Of a stretch of DNA of 64,000 nt, positions 1-12,401 are shown piece after piece; within the stretch, counting starts at the first letter, position 1, and each line of letters begins with the position of its first letter. The notes beneath the pieces were generated by a model that was given only the letters and a program-made list of their open reading frames with translations, searched no databases and was not told where the DNA came from. The stretch is taken from assembly GCA_034336665.1 (NCBI GenBank), contig CM067592.1, positions 55,542,473-55,606,472 on the forward strand. The letters are read 5' to 3'. A program made the position numbers and the translations under genes. Source of the DNA: Luscinia megarhynchos. Taxonomy: Eukaryota > Chordata > Aves > Passeriformes > Turdidae.

Positions 1-340
1 TGTCTGAACTTCAGATAAATTGCTTTGAATTCAGAATGGGAGCCTGGAGAAATAATGGAAATTATATTGCAGTTGTTGAAGAAAGAGATAGAACTTTTTA
101 TATCTGTTGCTCCTCTAGATTTTCTTAGTATTTCAGGGATCAAACACTGATTTGTTGTTTTATTATTATTTTTCGTTTCTATAACAGATGGAACAGTGCT
201 GTCAATCACCTTGGCACTGACAGATTAGAGAATTATGTGGGTTTTAGAGCTGTGATATTTCTGTTTGGTATTCATCCAAGGTGACCCATAGTTAAGCCTT
301 AGTTGTTGTTAAAAAAACCTGAACAATAAAATAGAAATGC

Positions 341-400
341 AAGAGAGATGAGATAAGACAAGGTAAAATTAAGATAAGGTAATATAAGACAAGATATAGA
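341..400. repeat. Degenerate GATAAGACAAGGTAA-type repeat
   Basis: Variants of the words GATAAGACAAGG, AAGATAAGGTAA and ATAAGACAAGATA follow one another over about 60 bases. This suggests an old, mutated tandem repeat with a unit near 15 bp. Confidence 0.5.
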
Positions 401-847
401 TAACTACTTCAAACTTACTGTTTCAGTAACTTATCTAAAATTCAGTTCAATTTCTGTGACATCTGCATGTAATGGAATTGTCTGCTGGTCCTTATGAATT
501 TCTTTATCAAGGGCAGCTGCACTTTCTAAGTTCACTGTAGCTTTTGATTTTGAAAGACTCAAAATTTAGCTGTCATATTAATTGCCCTAACACCACAATA
601 TACTTTATGCAATACCCCTGAAAAATCTGCTGCAATCTAGATTTTACAATAATAAATTTTATAAAAATTCTTTGGTTTCTTCATGAATAGAAATTTCTTG
701 CATGGATGTTGCTCACAATTCTTCTCAGAGAGCCCCATGTTGAACACCAACTAGAATTCTCAAGTTATTTTTACTTATGCAGAGGAGACAAATAAAACTT
801 GGAAACAACCAGAGTGGATTGGGAGAGAAGTTTCTCCAAAGTTTTGC

Positions 848-889
848 TTATGTTATGGAACACCAGCATTATGTTATGGAATACCAGCC
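848..889. repeat. 21-bp tandem duplication, two copies
   Basis: Two adjacent 21-bp copies (848-868 and 869-889) both begin TTATGTTATGGAA and match at 19 of 21 positions. The unit is a multiple of three, so a short open frame passes through it, but nothing else suggests that the frame is coding. Confidence 0.8.
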
Positions 890-1353
890 TTGTGACCTTG
901 CTGCTATGCTTTCCAGATTACATATAGTATTTTTGCTTAATTTGAAACACTGTATTTTGGTAATTTTATTTTTTTTTCAGTTTTGTAGAACATATCTTAG
1001 ATGCTGATAATTGCTGAGATATAAATATTTGTAGAGACATGAATTATTGCCAATACCAGTTTTGTGTTAAATCATTCTGTTGATGAAGGAAGAGTTCATC
1101 CATGGTTGCCCAAGGACCTCACATCATATTCGTGTGGAAAGAACCCTAACTCTAGACTGAAATCCTTGCCACTCCATACTGAAATAAAACCTAAAATTAT
1201 TCTTTAAGGGAATGGAAAATAGACTTGTGATAAGAATGTAATTTCAAGACTACCTTTATTATAACATCTCTTTTTATTAAACAGGTCATACTGGAAATGA
1301 AACTCAAAGGAGATCAGATATTACAATAGACTTCCTGCAGTGCAAATTGAATC

Positions 1354-1387
1354 TTTGTGTGTGTGTGTGTGTTTGTGTTTGTGTGTG
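1354..1387. repeat. (TG)n microsatellite
   Basis: A TG dinucleotide run is interrupted by TTTG units toward its right end. It is a common vertebrate microsatellite type. Confidence 0.95.
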
Positions 1388-3060
1388 CCTGCTGGGGATT
1401 TAGGAAAGATGTTAAATAAGAATTCCGTGATTTCATTTGATTTCCTGTAAGTGTTAGGAAGATCTGAGTGCTGGACGGCATTATTCATCCATTCCTCCAA
1501 AGAAAAGAGTTTTTAAATCTTCTCTGAGTTTATTTCAGCTTGGAATTCAGTATGACAGGCCACCCACTGTTATCCAATGTTTATTTAATTTCCTATCTTC
1601 AAATAATGTTGCAGTTTAATAGTCTTCCATAAAAAAAGGTCTTTCTAGGTATTAATTGTCTGGGACAAATGGGCAGAAGTGTACAAGTCTGTGTTGATGA
1701 ATTTTCACATATTCAGCAATTTTTAAGAACCAAAAAATAATGATAATTTCACCTGTAAATAAGAACTACTTCCTCATCTGATTCTAATAAAATTAATAAT
1801 TCATACGTGCTAAAGGGATGACATAATTGAGTGAGAGGTCATTCCTGAGACAGTGAATTGATTCACAGGGTTAATTTATGATTCTGCATTGTAGATTATC
1901 TTCATGAATTTTTCTTCTCAGAAAGGTTGATAATTTGTTCCTAAGGTGTATTACACCATTTGTACTGGTCAAGTTACACAAAGCAAAGTTGGATTGCTAT
2001 GCAAGTGGTACTCCAACACAAATCATGCTGTCTCCTTCATGAAGGTAATTTAAAAGAATTTTGTAGGCTCCTGGATAAAGTGAGAAAGATGTGGAGTTCA
2101 CAGTGTGTGAAGGACTGTCTGCAAATTTGTGAGTGTGGGTGTTTGGCCCATATGTTGAACAGTTTGCCTATAAGAGCATGTGTACTCACATACCATACTT
2201 AATAATTTGCTAGAAGTAATACACAATTTTCTTACTCTGGAAAAAAATTGAATAATTGAATATTCTTTTTATTAATGGAAAACAATGTGTAGACATTCAG
2301 GACACTTTCATTTGGAATTAAAATCAAAACTTTGTTTGTCTTAGAAAACCTTGGCTACTTAAGATGTGCCAGATCATGATCCATCTTTTGATGTATACTT
2401 GTTTGCCTTCTGAATCAATTCTGGCCTAAATTATGTAATTAAATCTTCCTTAAAATTTTATACAGATATGTTTAGACTTTCATTTGTGTTTGATTTTTTT
2501 TGTAATATTTACATTTCTTGTGCATCCTTGCAATGAATTTGTATAGTAGCATATTTCACCACCAGCCTTTCATGTAGCTGTACTATATGTCCTTTAAAGG
2601 CGAATAAGATTTTAAAGGGATTGTTTCAAGAGACTTATTCTAAAGATATAGTTTAAAAAAGACTAGAGCTTAAAAAGAGGCATCTTTTTAGACGGGATGA
2701 AAGAGTTCAGATCTGTCTGCATTCATCTTGTCCCTCAAAATAAAAAAATTGTTTTAATATTATTTTGTTTTAATAGCCACACGGATATCCTTTATATTTT
2801 TCTGAGCTTTTTATGTGTTCTTCATTCGTTCCCCATGCTGTTCCCATTTTTCATCTGGCAACAGCGAAACATAATAATAAACCATTGGCATTCTCAATTA
2901 TGCACTGAAGAAACAGCCATAAGGTTATCCAAGAGTAGACTTTATTAGGCTGTCTCACTCTAAAAACCAGGCTTAATGGATTGTATAGGCTGGAGAATTT
3001 GTTGATGCACATTTTCCCCAGCCAAGGTAATCCTGGAAGCAGATAGTCCTCAACCCACTT

Positions 3061-4025
3061 ATCAGAGAAGCAAAACAAGGCAAGGGAAAGGCAAGGCAAA
3101 GTAAGCAAGGAAAAACGCATGACAGAACAAGAAAGAATGGGAAAGGGAAGCTTCAGGAAGTCTCAGGAAGGAAGCTCCAGGAAGCTCCAGGGAAGGGAAG
3201 GGAGGGAAGGAGGGAAGGGAGAGGAGGGAAGGAAGGGAAGTCTCCGGGAAGCCCCAGGAAGCGGAAGTCTCAGGAAGCCCCAGGAAGCCTGCGGAAGTCT
3301 AGGAAGTTTCCAGGGAAGTTTCCCAGGAAGGAAGTTTCGTGCAGCAGGGAAGGAAGGAAGGGAAGGAAGGGAAGGGAAGGAATGGGAAGAAGGGAAGGGA
3401 AGGGAAGGGAAGGAAGGGAAGGGAAGGGAAGGGAAGGGAAGGGAAGGGAAGGGAAGGGAAGGGAAGGGAAGGGAAGGAAGGGAAGAAGGAAGGAAGGGAA
3501 TGGAAGGACGGGAAGGACAGCGACCCAGGAAGGGAAGGGAAGGAAGGAAGGAAGGAAGGGAAGGAAGGAAGGAAGGGAAGTGGAAGGAAGGAAGGGAAGG
3601 GAAGGAAGGGAATGGAAGGGAAGGAAGGGAAGGGAAGGGAAGGAATGGAAGGGAAGGAAGCCCTCAGGAAGTGCAGAGGCCCCAGCCCCAGGAAGTGGGA
3701 AGGGAAGGAAAGGAATGGAGGAAGCCAGGGAAGGAAGTTTGTGGAAGGGGAAGAGGAAGGAAGGAAGGACGAAGATGGAAGGAATGGAAGGAAGGAAGGA
3801 AGGAAGGAAGGAAGGAAGGGAAGGAAGCGAAGGAAGGGAATGGAAGGGAATGGAAGTGAAGGAAGGGAAGGAAGGAAGGGAAGGGAAGGGAAGGGAAGGG
3901 AAGGGAAGGGAAGGAAGGAAGGACGGAAGCGAAGGAAGGAAGGAATGAGCCAGGGAGGGAAGGCAGAAGGAAGGGACTCGGGAAGCGAGGAAAGGAAGCC
4001 AGGAAGCCAGCAGGAAAAGATTGTG
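3061..4025. repeat. Long GGGAA/GGAAG purine array
   Basis: For almost 1 kb the + strand is nearly pure purine, built of GGGAA, GGAAG and GGAAGGAA units. The most regular part, about a dozen GGGAA units, lies near 3416-3475. The left part (3130-3330) has longer mixed units with GGAAGTCTC, GGAAGCCCC and GCTCCAGGAA motifs, as if an original longer unit degenerated or was homogenised. Such mirror-symmetric polypurine DNA can form triplex (H-) DNA, and GGAA clusters can bind ETS factors; both are family knowledge and untested here. Long open frames on both strands (up to 408 codons on the minus strand, 3270-4496) are repeat artefacts. Confidence 0.95.
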
Positions 4026-5025
4026 CACTGGAGGGAAGGAAAAGGACCCAGATCCACGCGAAATGAGCAAAAGAAAATCATGGATATGAAGACAGACCAT
4101 AACCCTATGACAGTGGACAGAATGAAGGAAGACCACGGACACCAGAAGGAATACACGGAAGGCGGACCAGAAAGAAAAATCCCAGTGGATCAGCACAGAG
4201 ACACACATCAGGACCAGACCCGAACCACACACGACCACCAGGGATCGCCACACGACCCACCCAGAAGAAACGGCCGAACAGAGCGGACTGAAGGATGATT
4301 GGAGCACAGGGTATGAAAGCAGACCCCGACCCGACCAAGGACACGACCAGCAAGGACCCCAAGAGTGAAAGAACACGATCACGACGGAGCACACAGATGA
4401 GCTGGACACAAATGAATGGATCCCAGCAGAGACAGCACATGGAAACCGCCAGAAGCCAACCCAGGAACGCCGGACATGGACACGACGAACACACAAGGAC
4501 TGGAGCCACAGACACAGGCGAATGGGATGGAAGGAGCAGCCCGAAACAACACACCATGGAAGCAGGTGAGAATGCCAAAATAACGGAGAAACACGCTAGA
4601 AGGAAGACATTTGAGATACAAAGAAAAAATAGGATTAGGTGATGGAATGCGAGGCATCCTCAGATACAATGACAGGAACTGAGTCCAGACATATGCGTTA
4701 ACACACGGAAATGCACAGGTAAGGTGACAGCAGACAGTGAGAGACATGAGACGAAATGGGAGATAACTTTATGGAAAGTAGAAGGAGTAAAGCACAGAAG
4801 AAAAGAAATTGGCGGGAAGAAACACGAAAATAGAACACCAGGATAACACGGCTACATGACTTAGCTGGAGACCAGTGGACAAACATGTGAAAATACAGAT
4901 AGGCATGGAACATACTGGTGAATGGAAAGAAGGATGATGGATAAACTGGAAATGGATGAGAACATGGAAGGGAAATGGATGTGAATGGAATGGAATGGAC
5001 ATGGACTGGACTGCTGGTAAATGAA
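4026..5025. other. T-depleted, CpG-rich non-repetitive block
   Basis: The purine array ends here, yet the + strand stays almost free of T. For example, 4441-4500 has one T, and 4201-4260 and 4321-4380 have two each. C returns, mostly in GACC, GACAC and CACGAC contexts, and CpG is frequent (about four per 60 bases in 4201-4380). Toward 4900-5010 the words GGAATGGA and GGAAATGGA reappear. Base composition becomes ordinary near 5030. No protein family is recognisable in any frame. It may be a strongly mutated extension of the adjacent array or an unknown satellite. Confidence 0.75.
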
Positions 5026-6000
5026 GCATTTCATGCGTGGCATGGGCTCATGAAAGCACCAGTAATCTCTACAGACTAATCCCATGACCTTTCTGTGTGT
5101 CAAACCCCCTGAAAGAATGCCTAGCTGGTCTCTGGGTGTCTGCCTTTCAGTGTTGTTTACATACCTAATGTTACAGGCAGACATCTGGTGGGATTTTCTT
5201 TAGCTTTGAGGCATCAAAACGAAAGGATTTTAGAATCTAAATGCTGCAACAAATTCTGCAGCCCTTATATGCCCTTACTTGCATATTTAGGCACAAAACC
5301 TGTTATTTTTAGAAGTATATAGAAATCTACTTTTCTTTATAGGAAGGCAGAAGAGTAGCATCAATAAGAGTGGTGTAAGAAAAAAGCAGGAGGTATTCCT
5401 TGAATTTAAGAAGTATTTTTTCAGCAGTTACTGCTGTTCTCAGATGCTCATTGGTAAAGTCTTTCTATTATTTTGCCCATTAGTAGTATAAATAATTCTT
5501 CACTCTTAGTCTCTGTCTTCAGCCTGACAAAGTGGAAGATGAATGTAGAAATAACATCACTGATCATGCCTGATCTTTAGCTGATGAAAACCTGTTGGTG
5601 TCCTCATTTTTAAATCAGTCAGAGATACTGAGAGCTTCAATTTAGATAATTTCCACCCCCCATTTTGTGTTTATAGCTGAAAAAAATCTCTGGATATTTT
5701 TGTTACTAAAGGAGCCACCAGACAACCATTATAATGAAAGAGAACATCATGAGGGGTATGTTTTTCTCATAGACTTAAGAAAAAAGGCCTTCAGTTATCT
5801 TCCTTAATATTTATGGTTTAACTCTATTGTTTCATTTTAAAAGTCAATTTTACATTTAGCAAGGTAGAACAGTGTCCCATCAGTCTTATAGGCAATGACA
5901 AGCTTCAGCCACAGCATATGGTACATAGAGAGTAAACATACAACACAGAAAGTAACAAGAAAGTAATATATGTGTCTGTTGAATAATTTGACCATGGAAT
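5026..6000. other. AT-rich noncoding DNA, no gene seen
   Basis: This is ordinary AT-rich sequence between the T-depleted block and the GAATA array. Nothing here is recognisable beyond short random open frames. Confidence 0.6.
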
Positions 6001-6100
6001 GAATAGAATAGAATAGAATAGAATAGAATAGAATAGAATAGAATAGAATAGAATAGAATAGAATAGAATAGAATAGAATAGAATAGAATAGAATAGAATA
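6001..6100. repeat. (GAATA)20 pentanucleotide array
   Basis: Twenty perfect GAATA units make exactly 100 bp. The array directly touches the 3' end of the minus-strand CR1 that starts at 6101. Read on the minus strand it is a run of TATTC following the CR1 3' UTR, where avian CR1 elements normally carry a few copies of a short ATTCT-like terminal repeat. The array is therefore best explained as an expansion of the CR1 tail. Confidence 0.97.
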
Positions 6101-9100
6101 GCTGGAAGGGACTTACAGTGACCACCTAGTCCAACTGCCTGACTACTTTAGGGCTGACTAAATGTTAAACTATGTTCAACATGGGGAATCTTGGGGTGTC
6201 AACCATCTCTCAAGTGAGCCTGTGCCAGTGTTTGGCCACTCTCTTGGTAAGGAAATGTCTCCTTATGTCCCATCTAAACTTCATATGTTGCAACTTTGAG
6301 CCATTCCCACTGAACCTCGCGGAGAAGAGCTCAGCACTCTCCCCATCCTTCTCCTCAGGAAGCTGCAGAGCCATGAGGTCATCCCCAGTCTTCTTTTTTC
6401 CACATTAGACAAACCCAAAGTCTCTCCTCAGAGGATACACCTTCCAGCCCTCTCCCCAGCTTGCCTATGGGAGCATTTGAGGACCTTGGCATCCTCCTGC
6501 AGTGGTGGGGCCCAGCACTGTGCCCAGCTGAGGCCACACCAGTGCTGAACAGAGCAGGTCAATCCCCTCTCACCTCGCTGGCCACACTTTGTTTGATGTG
6601 CTCCAGGCTGTGGCTTACCCTCCTGGCTGCCTGGGAACACAGCTGGCTCCACTCAGCCTGCTGCCAACCAGCATCTCCAAGTCCTTTCCTGCAGGGCTGC
6701 TCTCCAGGCACTCCTCTCCCAGCTGAGACCTGTGCCAGGCATTACTGCCTCCCATTACTTGGACTGGTTAAATTTCATGCCACTGATGATTGCTCAATCC
6801 TCTGATTTATCCAGATAAAGACCCTGCAAGGCCTCTTGTCTCTCAAGTGGGTCAACAACACCCTAATGTGGTATCATTAACAAGGTTGCTAATGGGGCAT
6901 TCCACTCCCACATCCAGATAATGGATCAAAATATTGACCAGCCCAGGAGGGAGGATTGGGCCCTGAGGAACACCACTGGTGACTGCTCAGAACAAAAGGA
7001 TATCCTGAGGGTCAGGAACAAAAACATCACTAAATGCCAAAAAACAACACACCCATCACATTCCCTTCATCTAGGCTGTGTGACCTTACCCTGAAGGAGA
7101 TCAGCTTTGTCAAACAGGACTTACCTTTGTGAACACACTCTGACTGTGCCTGATTGAGTCATCCTTTAAATGCCTTCTGATGATACCCAGTCTACCCATC
7201 TCCTCCACAATTTTTCAGGTGTAGAGGCTAGACTCACAGGGATATAGGTTCCTGGGTCTTCTCTCATACCTTAAACTGGAACAGCACGGGCCAGTGTCCT
7301 AGTCAGTAAAAAGTTCCTTAGACTTTTTAGACTTTTGATACCTGATGGAGAAAATTCCTGACATAACATCCCCCATATACTTCAGTTCTCTGAGAGGAAT
7401 CCCATCAGGACTTGTGAATATTCTGCTGATATAGCTGGTCTCTGACAATTTCAGTGTCCAAACAAATGGGAAGTCACTGTTCCCACATTCTTGGGAAAAG
7501 GCAGTCCAAGGTCTATCAGGATGACTAAAGACTGAGGCAAAAAAAAAGAAAAAAAAAAAAAAAAAAAAAGCACTGAATGCCTCATTTCATCTTCAGCCCT
7601 ATTTGTCAGGTGACCATCTCTTATTGACCTTGTCAACAAGCATCACTCAGATATTTTCTTAGACCTACTCTTGCTATTATCATCCCTAAAGATCTCTTCT
7701 TGCTGTCAAACATGAAACCAGCCAGTTTCAAATTGGTCAGAGCCTTTCATGCCTTCCTTTGTCATAAATACACACCCCAGGTCTATTATCTTCCTACAAA
7801 GCCTGACCTTGCTTACAGAGACCCAACAATTCCTTTTCTCCTCTGTAGCTCTGTGAGGACTTCCCTTTTCAGCCCAACTGACCTTCTTGCTTTCCTTAAG
7901 GCAGAGAGGAATCATTCCTTGTTTCTAAAATAAGATTTTTAAGACTGACAAGGGTTCATGACCTCCTCATCCAAGAGATTCCTAGGTTACCCTGCTAAGT
8001 AGCTCCATGGATGACTTTAAGTTTACTCTCTTGTAGTTGCAACTCTGGTAAGTTTTTACCTCATTACACTGAAAACGTTAAACTCAACCATTCCAAAAGG
8101 ACCACAGCCAAGATAACCCCTTACTGCCTTAACCCCCACAGCTTCTTGTCTATTCACAAGCAAAGCCTAAGCACCAAGTCTAGGAGAATATATTTCCCAG
8201 CTGATTCATTGAATACATTGGCAAGAATTTTTCTCTTATAACCCAAAAAGTCCCAAGATTGCCTTTGCAGCAGATTGGTATTTCCAGTTGATGCCTGTAA
8301 ATCGAAGTCTCCCATGAAGAAAAGGGCTACCAATCTGGAATTTTTCTCCTAATTTCCTGTAGAATAACAGATTGGTGCTTCCATCCTGGCTGGGTGGTTG
8401 GTATTAGACACCCACTACACTGTGTCTTTTGTTTTCCCCCAGTCCTTATCCAGAGGTTCTCAATCACATCACCACTACTGTAAAGGCTGTGCCATCAAAC
8501 TTCTCCCTTATATGAAGTGTGACACCTTTACTTCTCCTGCCCAGCCTATCCCCCCCAAACAGCTCTAGCCCTCCACCCCTGCACTCCACTCAGGGAATGT
8601 TTTACCAAGTCTCACCAATGGTGAAATTGTAGATTCAAGAGCTGACTAATCCTTTCATTCCATCCTGGCTTTTCTCATGCTGTGATTGTGATTCTTGTGA
8701 TTGTGCATAAGAATTTCAGATGTGCTCCTGAGCCTTCTGTGCTCCCAGGAGTAGTGTAAATGTTCCCACTGGATTTCCTTCCCCTGGGGATGCCATGGCA
8801 ACCCTTGGCTTAGCTACTGCAATCCTATTGGTATCCCTTTCCACCATCAATTCTCGTTTAAAGACCTCTTGATCATCTCTGCTCACTTATTCCCAAAGGC
8901 ATGTTTTCCCCATGAGGATGGGCAAATCTTGACAGGATCCAACATAACCTGTCTCCTGAACGCTCTTTCAGGGTTTTAAAAAACATAGTTTTGTGAGAAA
9001 CATAAGTCTTGTAGACATGTATTGATATCCTGGCCTCAACAATATCTTCTGACATCTCCCTTAATTACTACAAGGATTGAGGAAAATGCTTTCTGTGCTC

Positions 9101-9150
9101 CCATATTTTTGCCACTCTTTGCAAGGCTCTGAAGTCTCTTTTAATTAACC
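6101..9150 (-). mobile_element. Long decayed CR1 LINE, minus strand
   Basis: CR1 is the main non-LTR retrotransposon of birds; its ORF2 encodes an endonuclease and a reverse transcriptase. The 3' UTR starts at 6101 (GCTGGAAGGGACTTACAGTG on the + strand). Moving right, phrases typical of CR1 ORF2 read in reverse appear: CTGAGGAACACCACTGGTGA near 6965, TCAGCTTTGTCAAACAGGAC near 7103, GACTGAGGCAAA near 7530, and a GAAGTCTCCCATGAAGA segment near 8305 in the endonuclease part. An A-tract of about 30 nt interrupts the RT region at 7539-7569. Many stops and frame changes show the copy is dead. Similarity fades after about 8700, so the right border is approximate. A full element is usually about 4.5 kb, so this copy is 5'-truncated. 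Confidence 0.85.
7539..7569. repeat. A-rich tract inside the CR1
   Basis: A nearly pure A run with one G interrupts the place where CR1 elements usually read GACTGAGGCAAAGAAGGC. It is probably slippage expansion of a short native A run. Confidence 0.9.
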
Positions 9151-12100
9151 TCAGACTTTTGGTTGCACGGACACATGAAGCCATATGAAGCCACATAAAG
9201 CCAAAACCAATGTGTTAAAAAATGATGTAGTTTCTTCAAGAAACCTGTAAATTCTCCCAAATTTGTGTGAGATTTGCAACCCTTTTTGAGCCTTGATTTT
9301 GCAGGAGGAGGGAAAAATTCCCCTCAGCTATTGGAGGACTATTTGGGCTTTCCTTGTTGTTTTACTATCACTTTTCAGAAAAAGAAATCCTATAGTATTT
9401 TTTAAAAAATAATTTTGAAATTATCTTTAACCCCTTGAATCACAGACCTGGCTATGTAGTGAGCTTATATGCAACCCAAAATACCTACTTACTTTTCCTT
9501 CTTATAAACACTGTCTGCACCTGTATTAAGCCTTTTTTAAAGAAAAGGTGTGTTAGCATCAAAGTAATATCACTTCTTTTTGAGGGCACTACAGTGCCAC
9601 ACAGTCAGAGGTTCAGGACCAGTATAAGAAATTCCTATTTGTTGATACAAAAATTTGGAAATAGCCATATTTCTTTAGGATACAGGCCTGTAAAGAGACA
9701 GACTCTTTCTCTGATTTTTTTTTTTGTAAAAGGAAGTGTAAAACCAGGGCAAATATGTCTGCTATTTCACCCTGAAAAATGTGTAGCCTCCAACTCTATA
9801 AAGTGCAGAGCATTTCTTGGACCTGCTATGATTTGTCTGCTTAATAAACCTCAGTGGATGTGTTTTCTAAGTGCTTAGCAAATTCTCTCTTGAACGCATT
9901 TGAACTTCTTTTGTTCACAGCATCCTTTGTCAAAAGGTTTTGGGATTGATTTTGTCAAAAGTCTTCAGAAAATTCAGACTGCAACTAATGAAACACTTCT
10001 TGAATATGTTTTTGATCTGTCAAAAAACCCTCAACCATTTCTAAGGCTGAATCTTTGCTTGGAAAAGTATTCTTGCTTTATCTGAAGTAAAATTTATTTA
10101 TCTATATATCTACTAATTAATTTTGTCTTTTAGTGTAATGGCTACTGATTTTGCCTCATCTTTTAATATTGCCAGGTTGAATGCTGCATTTCATAGCTTA
10201 CTGGTGGATTTGTTTCAATTTATTTGCTGACCATATACAAAAAGAGGGTCCGCTGTCCGTCTTGTGAGGTTTAAAGTTCTCAATTTTTCTTTTTTCTTTT
10301 GTTTTGATTTGTTTTTTTGTTTGCTTGGTTTATTTTGTTGTTTTATATTTTTCTTTGTGAGAGCAGTTTATAAGCACAATTTAGTACTTTATAAAATTAA
10401 GTATTTTTTAAAAAAGTAAAATATTCTACACCTTTAGAGTCCTACAAAAATACTTTGCAATAGCTGTTTGATTAATGATAATAGCATAAACCCTGAAATT
10501 TTCCAGTTGAATTCAATTACTGAACTTGTACTCGGTAGTTAAATCCCAAATATTCTTTATGCAGTTTCTTGATCTAATTTGGTGGCTTGTATTTTTTTTT
10601 AGTTTCCTGTCTCTTACCTAGTCCTTATTTATCACATAACACCCAATTGATTAGGAGTAATTTTGATGCAAAACCATAGCTCTTTTCATTTTGAGGGTAT
10701 ACTACATGTTTGAGGCATTCCCTCCCCTCTCCTCCCACTTCTACCACTGAGTTTTCCAATGTGCTTGTCAGAGGTTTAAGTATTGCATTAGCTGAAATTA
10801 AACAAACCACTTTCTAAAGCTACAGGCAGTAAAGCATAACCATAGCTCAGAACAGGCCTTCATATCCTTCCTGTGATTATTTTTAAATGTGTCAGGAGCT
10901 GGCAATGAAAATTGACTCCGGCACCGTTCTCTGCCCATTATTAAAGGTCAGAACCCCACAATGAACTGAACACACAGTACAGCTTCTGGCATCTGCAGAG
11001 CTTTCAGACCTTTGCTAATTTTATGGAGATTGGCCAAAGACTAGACAAGACAGAGTCCCTACTAAAAGCATGTATCTGTACATGGGCTAAAAGGAAAGTA
11101 TGCCATAAGTAATGATGATGAGAAAGCAGTTAGTGAAAAGAATAGAGAAGCCAAGAAAATTCATTAAATATAAGCAGGGGTATTTAACAATTCTCTGGAT
11201 GAAAAATGAGACAGGAAGAGGTAGGAGTGGTCTTATGAAAAAGAGCAAGATAATCTTTAGTATATGTTTATATTAGACAGAAAAGTTTCAAAATTAGAAT
11301 GATGTTATCTTGCTATAAAACTTTTAAACCTTCCTTCTATGAGTTGCTTCTTTTTCTCTCCCAGTGTTTTGTGAAGACTGACGAATCTTGGTACACTTAC
11401 TCCAGCTGAAATAAACTGAATTTTAGAACTTCAGTTCTTTCACATAATTTTCCTTCTAGATTTTCAAATGGGAAGATTTACACAAACTAAGATTAATTTG
11501 CAACCTAACTCAAGAATTCAGAGCTGAATATTTGTTATTTTGAAAAAAGTTGTAAATAACTGGAAAGTAAAATGTATCTTTGTAACCTTTCAGGATAATG
11601 GTTTTGGCTCTGCTCTTTATTTCTAATGAATGGTGTATAGTTGCAAGTAGCATTTGTATGGAATTTACAGTGCTGAAGTGTGAATTTTTTCTTTAATACA
11701 AACATAAGATAATGGGTGGTGAAAAGTGGCTGCTATTAGTCCCTGAATAGATGAAAACAAATTTGTGAAGGAAAGGAAAGAAAAAAACCACCAGCAATCT
11801 AAAAATTGGAAATAAAAAAAACTATTAATTTTCTTAGTTTGACTGAAAAAAAGGAAAATGAAGTAAGCAATGGAAGACTAAAACAGAGAATATATTTTGC
11901 TTGACTGTCATCTACACTGTTTCTGAATGAAAAAATATTAATAAACCAAGTGTAACAATAGTGTCTTTAAGAATGCTTTACAGTGCTCATGTAGGTGAAG
12001 GAGCCAACATTAAACCAGGACTAATTAGAAATCTTGTGGAAACTAGGGCCACTGTGTCTCCCACCAGAGAGTTTCCTTTCTGATTTCTTGTAGGATATCA

Positions 12101-12165
12101 CTACAGCTTACTACTGAAAAAGTTAAATAGTGACATTGATGGACTGCCAGCCCTGCAAATGTGAG
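9151..12165. other. AT-rich noncoding DNA, no gene seen
   Basis: The stretch has no recognisable repeat beyond a T/TTTG-rich patch at about 10280-10350. A 147-codon frame at 9435-9878 begins with TTG rather than ATG and resembles no known protein, so I do not call it a gene. Confidence 0.55.
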
Positions 12166-12220
12166 AATGGAATGGAATGGAATGGAATGGAATGGAATGG
12201 AATGGAATGGAATGGAATGG
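12166..12220. repeat. (GGAAT)11 pentanucleotide array
   Basis: Eleven AATGG/GGAAT units run without error. The unit is the same as in human satellites II and III, but here it is a short local array. A purine tract and then a CR1 3' end follow, so a CR1-tail origin is more likely than a centromeric one. Confidence 0.95.
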
Positions 12221-12347
12221 AACAGAACGAGCAAAAGAGGAAAAGAGAAAAAAAAGTGGAAAGAAAAAGAGAAAGAGAAAAAGAAGAAAAAGAAAAAGAA
12301 AAAGAAAAAGAAAAAAGAAAAGAAAAAGAAAAAGAAAAAAAAAGAAA

Positions 12348-12401
<54 letters not shown>

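Larger units (their letters stand above)
1..3060. other. AT-rich noncoding DNA, no gene seen
   Basis: The stretch is AT-rich and full of stops in all frames, and every open frame is under 90 codons. I see no exon-like island and no recognisable transposon. It holds a TG microsatellite, a degenerate AGATAAGACAAGG-type repeat and a small tandem duplication, each listed separately. The last 200 bases (about 2870-3060) are slightly richer in GC but resemble no repeat I can name. Confidence 0.6.

Noticed and set aside
3270..4496. 408-codon minus-strand open frame rich in Pro, Ser, Phe and Leu, and 246- and 319-codon plus-strand frames rich in Gly, Lys and Glu
   Set aside because: They are translations of the GGGAA/GGAAG array and the T-free DNA beside it. 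A strand without T cannot form stop codons, and its complement has very few.
6001..6100. CRISPR-like regular repeat
   Set aside because: It is a plain pentamer array without spacers in an animal genome.
9435..9878. 147-codon plus-strand frame
   Set aside because: It begins with TTG, its first ATG is near the end, and no family is recognisable.
12166..12220. GGAAT array as a centromeric satellite
   Set aside because: Only eleven units next to a CR1 end; there is no higher-order array. A CR1-tail expansion explains it better.
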